From CBDBCU01 sp965242615 (GTDB taxonomy: Bacteria > Chloroflexota > Dehalococcoidia > Lucifugimonadales > UBA3495), in assembly GCA_965242615.1 (NCBI GenBank), contig CBDESR010000005.1, positions 620,001 to 684,000 of the forward strand: a stretch of 64,000 bases of DNA, in the 5' to 3' direction. Positions within the stretch are counted from its first letter, which is position 1. Each line of letters opens with the position of its first letter. The notes under the pieces are model-generated. The model was not told the DNA's origin, made no database searches, and worked only from the letters and a program-made list of their open reading frames with translations. This document shows, in pieces, positions 30,301-36,732 of this stretch. Both the position numbers and the translations under genes were made by a program.

Positions 30301-32606
30301 GCCACTTCGGGCTGGACAACCTGACCCCGGAAAGCCGCGCCAACCAAGCCGACGGCTGCACCATCGCCGCCCTGCTCCTGATGAACGCCGCCATGCTCCA
30401 CCAGCGCATCGCCGCCGGGGACTGGATCCGCGGCGTCAGCGGACTGGACGGCCTCAAAAACGCCGCCAGACCGGTCACGATCATCCTGCGGCAGTGGCGC
30501 ACCATCATTGGCGTGGACTTTAAGCCGGTTATCGAGCCGGCCATCGCCGCCATTGACGCCATCGAGGATACCGGCAAATTGGCTGGCTTGGAACGGGCTT
30601 TGCATCACATCGCCGCCGAAGCGGAGCGCATTGCCGAAACTTACGCCGATTTGGGCGCCGACCACGCCGGGCCGCTCTTTAACCGGGTGATGGGCAATCA
30701 AGCCTCCGACGGCGCCTTTTTCACCCGCCCGGTGGCCGCGTCTATCGCCGCCCGCCTCACCCTCGACGCCGCCGACCCCCATAACGCCGCCGCCTGGACC
30801 GACCCGGACTGGTGGCGCGCCCATAAAGCCGTGGACCTGGCTTGCGGCAGCGGCACCCTGCTGGCCGCCCTCCTCGCCGAACTGAAACGCCGGGCCCACG
30901 CCCAAGGCGCAGCCCCCGCCCAACTGGCCGAACTCCAGAAAACCGCCGTCGAGGAAACCCTCAAGGGCTTGGACATCAACCCGGTTTCCCTGCAACTGGC
31001 TGCCGCCCAACTCACCGCCGGCAATCACGACATCCGCTACCGCAAAATGGGCCTGCACCTGATGCCCTACGGCCCCCAAGCCGACAACCCGACCCGCATC
31101 GCCGCCGGCACCCTCGAACTCCTCGGCCAGCAAGCCATCGTCCCCCGCCGCGGCGCAATGAACCTGGGCGACGATAAAATCCAGTCCCAAACCGTGTGGC
31201 CCCAAGGGGATGATGCCGAACTCGAGGATGCCGTCGCCGCCGTCAAAGACGCCCGCATCGTCATTATGAACCCGCCCTTTACCAATCGCGGCAATATGGG
31301 CGAAAAGTTTCCCAAGCCAATTCAGCAAGCCCTACGCGGCCGCGCCGATGGTATGGAGCAGCTGCTGGTACAAAGTGACCAAACCTTTCTCGACTTTGTC
31401 GATAAGAACGCCTTGGAACCGTTGTTCACCGCCTTGGCTGAAAAATGCGTCAACGACACCAACGGCATCCTGACGATGATTAGCCCGACGGTTGCGCTCT
31501 GCGCGCCATCGGCGTCAAACAAGCGGCTACTCTTGGCCCAACGCTATCATATCCATACCGTGCTGTCTTGCCATCAGCCGGGCAATGTCAACCTGAGCCA
31601 GGGTACCGGCATTAACGAAAGTATCATCGTCGCCAAACGGCATAGCGGCCCCAAGCCGCCGACCCGATTCATCAACCTGGACCGGATGCCCTTTGACGAT
31701 GCCGAAGTCGAGCAACTGCACCGTTGCTTGGCCGATTGTCCCCAAGGTTCCATTGCCGACGGTTGGGGCGAAGTATCCTACTGGCCGGCGGAACGAATTG
31801 CCGCCGGCGACTGGACACCGGCGATTTGGCGTTCCGCGGAATTGGCGGCCGCCGCCGCGCGATTCGCCAACGATTCCGCGATGGAGACCATAAAAGCTGC
31901 TGGCCTGTCGCCTGCGGCGACAGGCCAGCAGCTGCGTGGCTCTTACGAGCCAGCAGCTGCCGGCCCTCCGGGCAGTTTCCCCATCCTGAAATCCAAGGGA
32001 GCGGACAGCCAAGCCTACATCGAAAGCCAGCCGGATGAGTGGTGGATTCACAAAAACCGGGATGAAAGTAAAACCGCCCAAATCCTTGAGAAAGCCGGTC
32101 ATCTCTTGATTACCGCCGGCCAGAACAGCAGCACCGGCCGCTTGACCGCCACGGCGGCCGACGCCAAATATATCGGCAATGGTTGGATGCCGATAACCGA
32201 ATTGACGGCGCCGCAAGCCAAAGCCCTGGCGGTTTTCCTCAATGCCACGCCCGGCCGCCTGCTGCTAATGCGAAATCCCGGCAAGACGCTGGTATTCCCT
32301 ACCTACAGCGCCGCGGAAGCCGGCAATCTCCGCATCCCCAACCTGCAAGAGGCCGGGGTGTGTCAAATCCTGGCGGACTGCTGGGAACAGACCAAAGGCA
32401 TACCCGTCCCCCAATTCCGGGACGGGGAATGTGAAGTGCGCCGCCAATGGGATGAAGCGGTAGCCCAAGCGCTGAATTGGGACGCGGCCGAACTAACCCG
32501 CCTGCGCTTGTTGCTGCACCAGGAGCCGCACATCCGCGGGTTGGGGTACAACCAGTATGGGGATGGGGGGGAGGGGGAGGGGGACACGGCGGAGACTGAC
32601 GGCTAA
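27342..32606 (+). CDS. Single-chain Type ISP-like restriction-modification enzyme
   Basis: 1754 residues from a GTG preceded by AGAGGAGG at a long 13-base spacing. The domains follow the LlaBIII/LlaGI plan. An Mrr-like nuclease comes first (TGIDVVAVANNGDHIAIQCK, about 85-105, with the Asp and Gln-x-Lys of PD-(D/E)xK). A superfamily 2 motor follows: Walker A CGTGKT near 241, ADEAHRTAG near 383, QTATPRIY near 431 and QAVGRAMRT near 651. A Pro/Glu/Val-Asp-Pro repeat linker (about 884-910) leads to an N6-adenine methylase with motif I DLACGSGTLLAALLAE near 1168 and NPPFTN near 1310. A C-terminal target-recognition region of about 400 residues completes it. Such enzymes methylate one strand and translocate DNA before cutting. 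The chain is longer than the roughly 1570-residue prototypes, partly from the linker and a palindrome-encoded insert near residue 1519. Confidence 0.88.
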   Translation: MQSAVSEHTIITAALDTLARENSQDQELPPGNAAGTKGKWLERVTAAVAPLIKDWDIARAWLWDAWPDRQTYFPNLTAVDTGIDVVAVANNGDHIAIQCKARKLDAAGRGNNIQSAELNKFTANSFHAIWSERWLVTNGDNQLSPNSLMQTAYSDPNRPVKLINIHADLLAQQTAAEPEPCPHCQLSIAAPDPDNPPRQTKQCMQDEAVDASVRRLREQEQSASGGLPVGQARGKIILPCGTGKTRISLRIVEELTPPGSLSIVLCPSIALVAQIRREYLQHARPDGHIRALAVCSDETAGYDPKKESTRNTAADPTLDNSNFSAAEVKGKVTTEPAEIGKWIREGQSGPDAQQISVIFGTYQSGHRIAQALAATNTTARALIADEAHRTAGLRRKRSKSQNQTLSQEEQRLRDFTLCHDNAAFPATYRIYQTATPRIYDTSRVRQDLPSDWIVRSMDDETTFGVELYRKSYGEAVVNGWLADYRIIALAANDPETERQANYLAANTQSKGRHALTTTHYLRGMAFAIAMAGAAGEPESGDIPIKSCIAFMNTVDKSENMAKDLQTQTVRKWLDDWIRENRPGKTPAHYELEHLDASSKVNTRDNAKSKLVNAVAEKPRGIINVGIFGEGTDAPSLNAVAFLEARRSPIDVIQAVGRAMRTAPGKERGYIICPIVIPPHVDPENWLKTHGPADGWQELGQILLALRAHDARIEDNLAELLHLYIPQPPPVQRVLIGIAASREQGIQYREHIGPPGAAEAAVARALDDPAVIDREFQPVAKPAAETVAALQVAETADAYSVNSERDEPTLIITGKNNADGSKELRMDSVVRAKPKADGSLGPVDLKKSQDRVRSMIDKGVGVRISLEEQKPPPRSKKDVAVKPPPEVDPTPEVDPAPEVDPAPEVDPTPEVETEKPPRRTSAEVAEQAVQSALRLIGLEDNHAIRMNLLTKSGLTANRTLRDLNILEAGIKEAAHHLRSDELLPALNRHFGLDNLTPESRANQADGCTIAALLLMNAAMLHQRIAAGDWIRGVSGLDGLKNAARPVTIILRQWRTIIGVDFKPVIEPAIAAIDAIEDTGKLAGLERALHHIAAEAERIAETYADLGADHAGPLFNRVMGNQASDGAFFTRPVAASIAARLTLDAADPHNAAAWTDPDWWRAHKAVDLACGSGTLLAALLAELKRRAHAQGAAPAQLAELQKTAVEETLKGLDINPVSLQLAAAQLTAGNHDIRYRKMGLHLMPYGPQADNPTRIAAGTLELLGQQAIVPRRGAMNLGDDKIQSQTVWPQGDDAELEDAVAAVKDARIVIMNPPFTNRGNMGEKFPKPIQQALRGRADGMEQLLVQSDQTFLDFVDKNALEPLFTALAEKCVNDTNGILTMISPTVALCAPSASNKRLLLAQRYHIHTVLSCHQPGNVNLSQGTGINESIIVAKRHSGPKPPTRFINLDRMPFDDAEVEQLHRCLADCPQGSIADGWGEVSYWPAERIAAGDWTPAIWRSAELAAAAARFANDSAMETIKAAGLSPAATGQQLRGSYEPAAAGPPGSFPILKSKGADSQAYIESQPDEWWIHKNRDESKTAQILEKAGHLLITAGQNSSTGRLTATAADAKYIGNGWMPITELTAPQAKALAVFLNATPGRLLLMRNPGKTLVFPTYSAAEAGNLRIPNLQEAGVCQILADCWEQTKGIPVPQFRDGECEVRRQWDEAVAQALNWDAAELTRLRLLLHQEPHIRGLGYNQYGDGGEGEGDTAETDG
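29991..30075 (+). repeat. 18-bp tandem repeat encoding PEVDPT/A
   Basis: Five in-frame units, the last degenerate, coding PEVDP(T/A) between the motor and methylase parts. They form a flexible linker. Unit number could vary by slippage without breaking the frame. Confidence 0.85.
31896..31957. repeat. Palindromic insert inside the Type ISP-like gene
   Basis: A perfect 17-bp stem (GCTGCTGGCCTGTCGCC, 31896-31912, with 31916-31932) closes a 3-base loop. A second hairpin built on TGGCTC-ttac-GAGCCA, extended by GCTG/CAGC, overlaps its end. The segment is in frame and encodes AGLSPAATGQQLRGSYEPAA. Confidence 0.85.
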
Positions 32607-32609
32607 AAC

Positions 32610-32681
32610 CCGTCATTCCCACGAAAGGGGGAATCCAGAAAAGCCGGAGACTCTGGATTCCCGTTTTCACGGGAATGACGG
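32610..32681. repeat. 72-bp dispersed palindromic repeat (copy 2)
   Basis: This copy is intact. ATTCCC-ACGAAAGG-GGGAAT (32615-32634) and ATTCCC-GTTTTCAC-GGGAAT (32657-32676) face each other around CCAGAAAAGCCGGAGACTCTGG, with CCGTC and GACGG at the outer ends. It lies 3' of the Type ISP-like gene and begins the duplicated membrane/Uma2 unit. Confidence 0.85.
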
Positions 32682-32725
32682 TAGGAAGGGGCGGGAATGA
32701 CGGTGAGTAAAGGGCGGGAAGGGCG

Positions 32726-33178
32726 TTAGGGGCTGCTGTTCCCGTTGTTCGCGGGGTGCCGTTCGACGCCCGGGGGCAGCGGCAAGCCTTCCGGCCACTG
32801 GTCCTTATGCTGTTCGTACCACTCCCGCAGCCGGGCCTGTGCCGCGGCGGTCGCTTCCGAGGCCGCAGATGCGGCCGCTTCGGCCGACGCCCGTTCCACC
32901 TCGCGCCGATTGGCTCGCTTGGAAAGAATCATGTGCCACACCTCCGAGTGCAGGTATAGGGCGGCCAGCAGCCACGGATACAATCCGCCGCCGACAAAGG
33001 CCACGCCCTCCTTAATGTTGACCAGGACCGGGCGGGTCGGGTGTTCGTAAAACTCCGCTGCCAATCCCACCCCGGTGGCAAGGTAGAAAGTCAGCCACGC
33101 CAACAGGAAAAACCACCGGGGAATATCGGTTATCATTTCCGACAGCAGCCATTGTTTCAACCGCGCTTTCACCTCCAA
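32726..33178 (-). CDS. Small membrane protein, copy A of a duplicated pair
   Basis: 150 residues. A short amphipathic start (MEVKARLKQWLLSEMITDIP) leads to two membrane spans (FFLLAWLTFYLATGVGLAAE and, near 65-85, VAFVGGGLYPWLLAALYL). An Ala/Glu-rich coiled helix and a Pro-rich tail (EWYEQHKDQWPEGLPLPPGV) follow. The function is unknown. The promoter region contains ccccattatataccat, read on the minus strand as TATATAATGGGG. It is nearly identical to 34079-34561, and the two differ mainly in the length of the Ala-rich helix. The Uma2 gene lies upstream on the same strand, 90 bases away, and could be in the same transcript. Confidence 0.75.
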   Translation of the reverse strand: MEVKARLKQWLLSEMITDIPRWFFLLAWLTFYLATGVGLAAEFYEHPTRPVLVNIKEGVAFVGGGLYPWLLAALYLHSEVWHMILSKRANRREVERASAEAAASAASEATAAAQARLREWYEQHKDQWPEGLPLPPGVERHPANNGNSSP

Positions 33179-33267
33179 GCAGATACCCCATTATATACCA
33201 TTGCCGGCTTGCCGCAAATTAGGGCGAACCCGCCGGGCAAGGCAATGGGGGTTATGGGGAAAGGTGG

Positions 33268-33831
33268 TTAGCGGTGGCGGCGGAACAACTGCCAAACCGG
33301 AACGGCAAAGCCGGGCAGCAAATCGCCGCCCTCCAGCGTATCATCCTCGGTCAAAGTAACCGGCTCCTGGTACAGGCGGTACACGGTGATAGTAACCCGC
33401 TCCGGGTCCGCCACCCAAACCTCCCGGGAGCCATAGCTCAGCCACATCCCCGCCTTGGCCGCCAATTCCGGATTAGAATTGCCCGGCGACTTAACCTCCA
33501 CCGCCAAATCCGGAGCCAGTTCCGGGTAGCCCGGCGTCCCGGCCGGAATCCGCCCCGGGGCAATCCAAGCCACATCCGGGGCGCGCACCGTATCCGGCTC
33601 CCGGTCGAGCCGGTAACCCGGTTCGCCGGCCCCGCCCTCTCCATAGTCATTGGCCTCGACATAATCGCCCAAGGCATTGGCAATCCGAAACACCGCGATG
33701 CGGTGCGGGTTTCCAGTAGGCATTTTTCCCACCAGCACGCCGCGCAGCAGCTCGTAACGCCGCCCGTCCCGGGGCATCAACAGCAACGCGTCGGCGGTAA
33801 TCAACTTGGGAGCAGCAGCAACCGTAACCAT
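33268..33831 (-). CDS. Uma2-family (DUF820) endonuclease-like protein
   Basis: 187 residues from the ATG at 33831, which has AAGG just ahead; a longer frame exists but lacks family sequence. The Uma2 fold is a PD-(D/E)xK nuclease of unproven role, usually found in many copies. The markers are ADALLLMPRDGRRYELLRGV at the start, VRAPDVAWIAPGR (the PD position), LAPDLAVEVKSPGNSNPELA (E-x-K within AVEVKSP), and the tail GDLLPGFAVPVWQLF. All look intact. A 3' fragment of a second copy lies at 34651-34712. Confidence 0.85.
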   Translation of the reverse strand: MVTVAAAPKLITADALLLMPRDGRRYELLRGVLVGKMPTGNPHRIAVFRIANALGDYVEANDYGEGGAGEPGYRLDREPDTVRAPDVAWIAPGRIPAGTPGYPELAPDLAVEVKSPGNSNPELAAKAGMWLSYGSREVWVADPERVTITVYRLYQEPVTLTEDDTLEGGDLLPGFAVPVWQLFRRHR

Positions 33832-33942
33832 AACTACCTTACACCAGTCCAGCCGGATGGGGCTTTGCCACCTAAATAAGCGCCGCCCATTGTAGCACAA
33901 AGCGGGATGGCGGCGATAGCGGGGCCGGCCGAGCTATTGCAA

Positions 33943-34014
33943 CCGTCATTCCCGTGAAAACGGGAATCCAGAAATGCCGGAGACTCTGGATGCCCACTTT
34001 CGTGGGAATGACGG
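33943..34014. repeat. 72-bp dispersed palindromic repeat (copy 3)
   Basis: The same 72-base layout as copy 2, with arms ATTCCC-GTGAAAAC-GGGAAT and, at the far end, CCCACTTTCGTGGGAAT. It heads the second copy of the duplicated unit. Confidence 0.85.
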
Positions 34015-34078
34015 TAGGAAGGGCGGGAATGACGGTAAGTATAGGGTGGGAATGACGGTTCCGGCGGCGGGAAGGGCG

Positions 34079-34561
34079 TTACGGGCTGTCGTTCCCGTTG
34101 TTCGAGGAGTTCCGTTCCACGCCCGGGGGCAGCGGCAAGCCTTCCGGCCACTGGTCCTTATGCTGTTCGTACCACTCCCGCAACCGGGCGCGTTCCGCTT
34201 CGGCCGCTTCCACCCGCGCCGCCGCCCGCGCTTCCGCCCGCGCCTCCGCCGCCGCCGCGGCCGCCGCCGCCGCCCGTTCCACTTCCCGCCGATTGGCTCG
34301 CTTGGAAAGAATCATGTGCCACACCTCCGAGTGCAGGTATAGGGCGGCCAGCAGCCACGGATACAATCCGCCGCCGGCAAAGGCCACGCCCTCCTTAATG
34401 TTGACCAGGACCGGACGCTCCGGGTGTTGGTAAAACTCTACCGCCAGCCCTACCCCGGTGGCGATGTAAAAGGTCAGCCACGCCAACAGGAAAAACCACC
34501 GGGGAATATCGGTTATCATTTCCGACAGCAGCCATTGCTTCAACCGCGCTTTCACCTCCAA
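34079..34561 (-). CDS. Small membrane protein, copy B of a duplicated pair
   Basis: 160 residues, near-identical to the protein at 32726-33178 through both membrane spans (FFLLAWLTFYIATGVGLAVE; FAGGGLYPWLLAALYLHSEV) and the tail (EWYEQHKDQWPEGLPLPPGV). The helix between them is longer by ten residues, made of Ala/Glu/Arg repeats coded by GCC-type triplets, a likely slippage product. The upstream region again carries accccattatatacc. The Uma2 gene that should precede it survives only as a 3' fragment. Confidence 0.75.
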   Translation of the reverse strand: MEVKARLKQWLLSEMITDIPRWFFLLAWLTFYIATGVGLAVEFYQHPERPVLVNIKEGVAFAGGGLYPWLLAALYLHSEVWHMILSKRANRREVERAAAAAAAAAEARAEARAAARVEAAEAERARLREWYEQHKDQWPEGLPLPPGVERNSSNNGNDSP

Positions 34562-34650
34562 ACAGATACCCCATTATATACCATCGCCGGCTTGCCGCAA
34601 ATCAGGGCAAACCGGCCCGGCAAGGCAATGGGGGTTATGGGGAAAGGAGG

Positions 34651-34712
34651 TTAGCGATGCCGCCGAAACAACTGCCAAACCGGAACGGCAAAACCGGGCA
34701 GCGGATCGCCCC
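34651..34712 (-). pseudogene. 3' fragment of a Uma2-family gene
   Basis: Read on the minus strand, the last 20 or so codons (DPLPGFAVPVWQLFRRHR and stop) match the end of the Uma2 protein at 33268-33831. The similarity ends abruptly upstream, about 50 bases before a MITE-like element. Confidence 0.8.
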
Positions 34713-34767
34713 AGCCCCAACCGAACTGCCCCCCGCTCGGGACTTGTTGTGTAAGGGGGATAACTGC

Positions 34768-34908
34768 GGCACTGTTTCAGAAAGTGTTGGTTGGGAAAAT
34801 ATGCCTTAAAATGAGCAAATTTCCGCCGTATCACGTATCTGCTTGACTCGGCATTGAGGCCGTAAAAATGCCGTCTGAAACAGTGCCAACACTTTCTGAA
34901 ACAGTGCC
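34768..34908. mobile_element. 141-bp MITE with 23-bp inverted repeats and 10-bp direct repeats
   Basis: Ends 34768-34790 and 34886-34908 are exact reverse complements (GGCACTGTTTCAGAAAGTGT... on the left). GGATAACTGC occurs immediately outside both ends (34758-34767 and 34909-34918), as a target duplication would. A part-copy of the end, CTGAAACAGTGCC, lies just inside the right end. The interior is AT-richer than its surroundings and encodes nothing. The ends vaguely recall IS256-type termini, but that is not secure. Confidence 0.8.
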
Positions 34909-34925
34909 GGATAACTGCCCGGGAC

Positions 34926-34955
34926 TTGACCGGAACTGGGAAACAGGTATATAAT
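34926..34955 (+). promoter_or_regulatory. Promoter of the Type III mod gene
   Basis: TTGACC at 34926-34931, an 18-base spacer, and TATAAT at 34950-34955. The start codon is at 35002. The promoter begins eight bases after the MITE's flanking repeat, and a 20-base copy of its core is found inverted at 23533-23552. Confidence 0.75.
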
Positions 34956-35001
34956 TCCCTTTGCCATAATGCCCGCTAACCATTACGCCGGAGGTTGCGT
35001 T

Positions 35002-36732
35002 GTGCCTACTTTGGAGTTTAAGGGCAAGCAGCATATTTACGCCCACCATTTGACGGTGCCTTTCCGGCCTTTAGTGGCGAATCCGGGGAAAAGCGTACTC
35101 AAAGGAGTACGCTTTTCCCCGGATTCGCCACTGGGCGTTGATAAGAACTCTTGTTCTTATTTTCTTTCGGATGATAACCTTATCATCCACGGCGACAACT
35201 TGTATGCCCTCAAAGCCTTGTTGCCCCGCTACGCCGGCCGGGTCAAGTGCATCTACATCGACCCGCCCTATAACACCGGCAGCCAAGCCTGGGTGTTCAA
35301 CGACAAGGTCAACAGTCCATTGATGCAGGCGTGGCTGAAGTCGGAAGTTGACATCGAGGACTTGGAGCGGCATGACAAGTGGCTCTGTATGATGTGGCCC
35401 CGGCTGCATCTGCTGCGGGAACTGCTGGCCGATGACGGGGCAATCTTTGTGTCCATCGACGACCACGAGCAGTGGCGGCTCTTGGCACTTATGGAGGAAA
35501 TCTTTGGCGAGCAGAACTTCATTGCCACTTTGTCATTCGTTCAGAATCTCGGTGCTTACGCCGGGAAATGGCTGAGCGAAGTTACTGAGTATATCCAAGT
35601 ATTCGCCAAAGATTACGAAACTGTTCGCTTTGCGCCCATACGGACGGACGAGGATCCGGCAACGGAGTGGGACACGGACGACATAGGACCTTATCGTGAG
35701 GGCAGCGAACTGCTCAAGCGTGGCGAGGGGGCGGCGCGAACAGACCGGCCGAATATGCACTTTCCCGTATTCGTAGGGGTAAATGGCGCAATTCACTTGG
35801 AAAAAACTGCGCCGAGTGATTCTGAGATTATCCCTATGCAACGCGATGGCACGGAAGGTCGCTGGATGTGGTCGAAAGAGCGACTTTCCAATAATCTGAC
35901 CGAAGTAATCGCCAAGAAAAAGCGCGATGGCAGCTATACACTGGTAACAAAAATGCGTCCGAACTTGGGCGATTCGTTTGCCAAAAAGCCCAGGACTCTT
36001 TGGTACAAACCCCAATACTCCACTCCCACCGGCACGAATATAGTAAAGACTGTTTTTGACGGCCAACGGGCTTTTGACTTTGCCAAGTCACCTTACCTCA
36101 TCGCCGACCTGTTGCGTTTTGCCAATGTCGGCCCCCACGACATCGTCCTCGACTCCTTTGCCGGCTCCGGCACTACCGCCCACGCTGTCCTGTCCTTGAA
36201 TAAAGAGGATGGCGGCAATCGGAAGTTTATCCTGGTGGAGGGCGAGGATTACGCCGACACCATTACCGCCGAGCGGGTGCGGCGGGTGATTAACGGCGTT
36301 CCCACGGCCCGGGATAAAACCTTGCAAGCCGGCTTGGGCGGCGGCTTTACCTACTGCACCCTGGGGGAGCCTATTGACCCGGAGGGGATGCTGACTGGGG
36401 AAAACCTGCCGGAATGGTCGGCATTGGCGGCGTATCTGCTGCATACGGCATCGGGACTGGCCGCCGCCGGGGAACTGACGCCGCAGGATGATAACGGTCT
36501 GTTCTATGAAACGGATACGGCCGCCTACTATCTGCTGTACCAGCCGGAAATTGAATGGCTGCGGAGTCCGGCGGCGGTATTGACTGCGGAGCAAGCCCAA
36601 GCCATTCCGGGCCGGGGCAAAAAGGCGTATGTGTTCGCCGCCGACAAGTATATCGGGCAGCGGACGCTAACGGACCTGAACATCACCTTTTGCCAGATAC
36701 CCTACGAACTGCATCGGCGGGGGTGGCAGTGA
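35002..36732 (+). CDS. mod: Type III restriction-modification methyltransferase subunit (Mod)
   Basis: 576 residues from the GTG at 35002, chosen for its GGAGG site at 34990-34994 and because the family opens with PTLEFKGKQHIYAHHLTVP; an upstream in-frame ATG adds no family sequence. It is beta-class: the catalytic DPPYNTG comes first (IYIDPPYNTGSQAWVFND, near residue 88), and the S-adenosylmethionine motif later (LDSFAGSGTTAHAVLSL, near 382). Mod supplies site recognition and methylation, and is required by Res for cleavage. The segment between RPLVANPG and DDNLIIHGDN is enlarged by a 28-bp-arm palindrome at 35073-35132. The stop overlaps the res start (TGATG). Confidence 0.92.
   Translation: MPTLEFKGKQHIYAHHLTVPFRPLVANPGKSVLKGVRFSPDSPLGVDKNSCSYFLSDDNLIIHGDNLYALKALLPRYAGRVKCIYIDPPYNTGSQAWVFNDKVNSPLMQAWLKSEVDIEDLERHDKWLCMMWPRLHLLRELLADDGAIFVSIDDHEQWRLLALMEEIFGEQNFIATLSFVQNLGAYAGKWLSEVTEYIQVFAKDYETVRFAPIRTDEDPATEWDTDDIGPYREGSELLKRGEGAARTDRPNMHFPVFVGVNGAIHLEKTAPSDSEIIPMQRDGTEGRWMWSKERLSNNLTEVIAKKKRDGSYTLVTKMRPNLGDSFAKKPRTLWYKPQYSTPTGTNIVKTVFDGQRAFDFAKSPYLIADLLRFANVGPHDIVLDSFAGSGTTAHAVLSLNKEDGGNRKFILVEGEDYADTITAERVRRVINGVPTARDKTLQAGLGGGFTYCTLGEPIDPEGMLTGENLPEWSALAAYLLHTASGLAAAGELTPQDDNGLFYETDTAAYYLLYQPEIEWLRSPAAVLTAEQAQAIPGRGKKAYVFAADKYIGQRTLTDLNITFCQIPYELHRRGWQ
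35073..35160. repeat. Palindromic insert inside mod
   Basis: Arms 35073-35100 and 35105-35132 (AGTGGCGAATCCGGGGAAAA...) are exact reverse complements of 28 bp around AAAG. A second hairpin, ATAAGAAC-tctt-GTTCTTAT, follows at 35141-35160. Both lie in frame near the 5' end of mod in a variable loop of the protein. Confidence 0.9.

Noticed and set aside
27492..31328. A 1278-codon open frame on the minus strand opposite the Type ISP-like gene
   Set aside because: It is a mirror of the GC-rich codons of the real gene. It has low-complexity Gly/Val/Phe composition and no recognisable motif, while the plus strand carries ordered helicase and methylase motifs.
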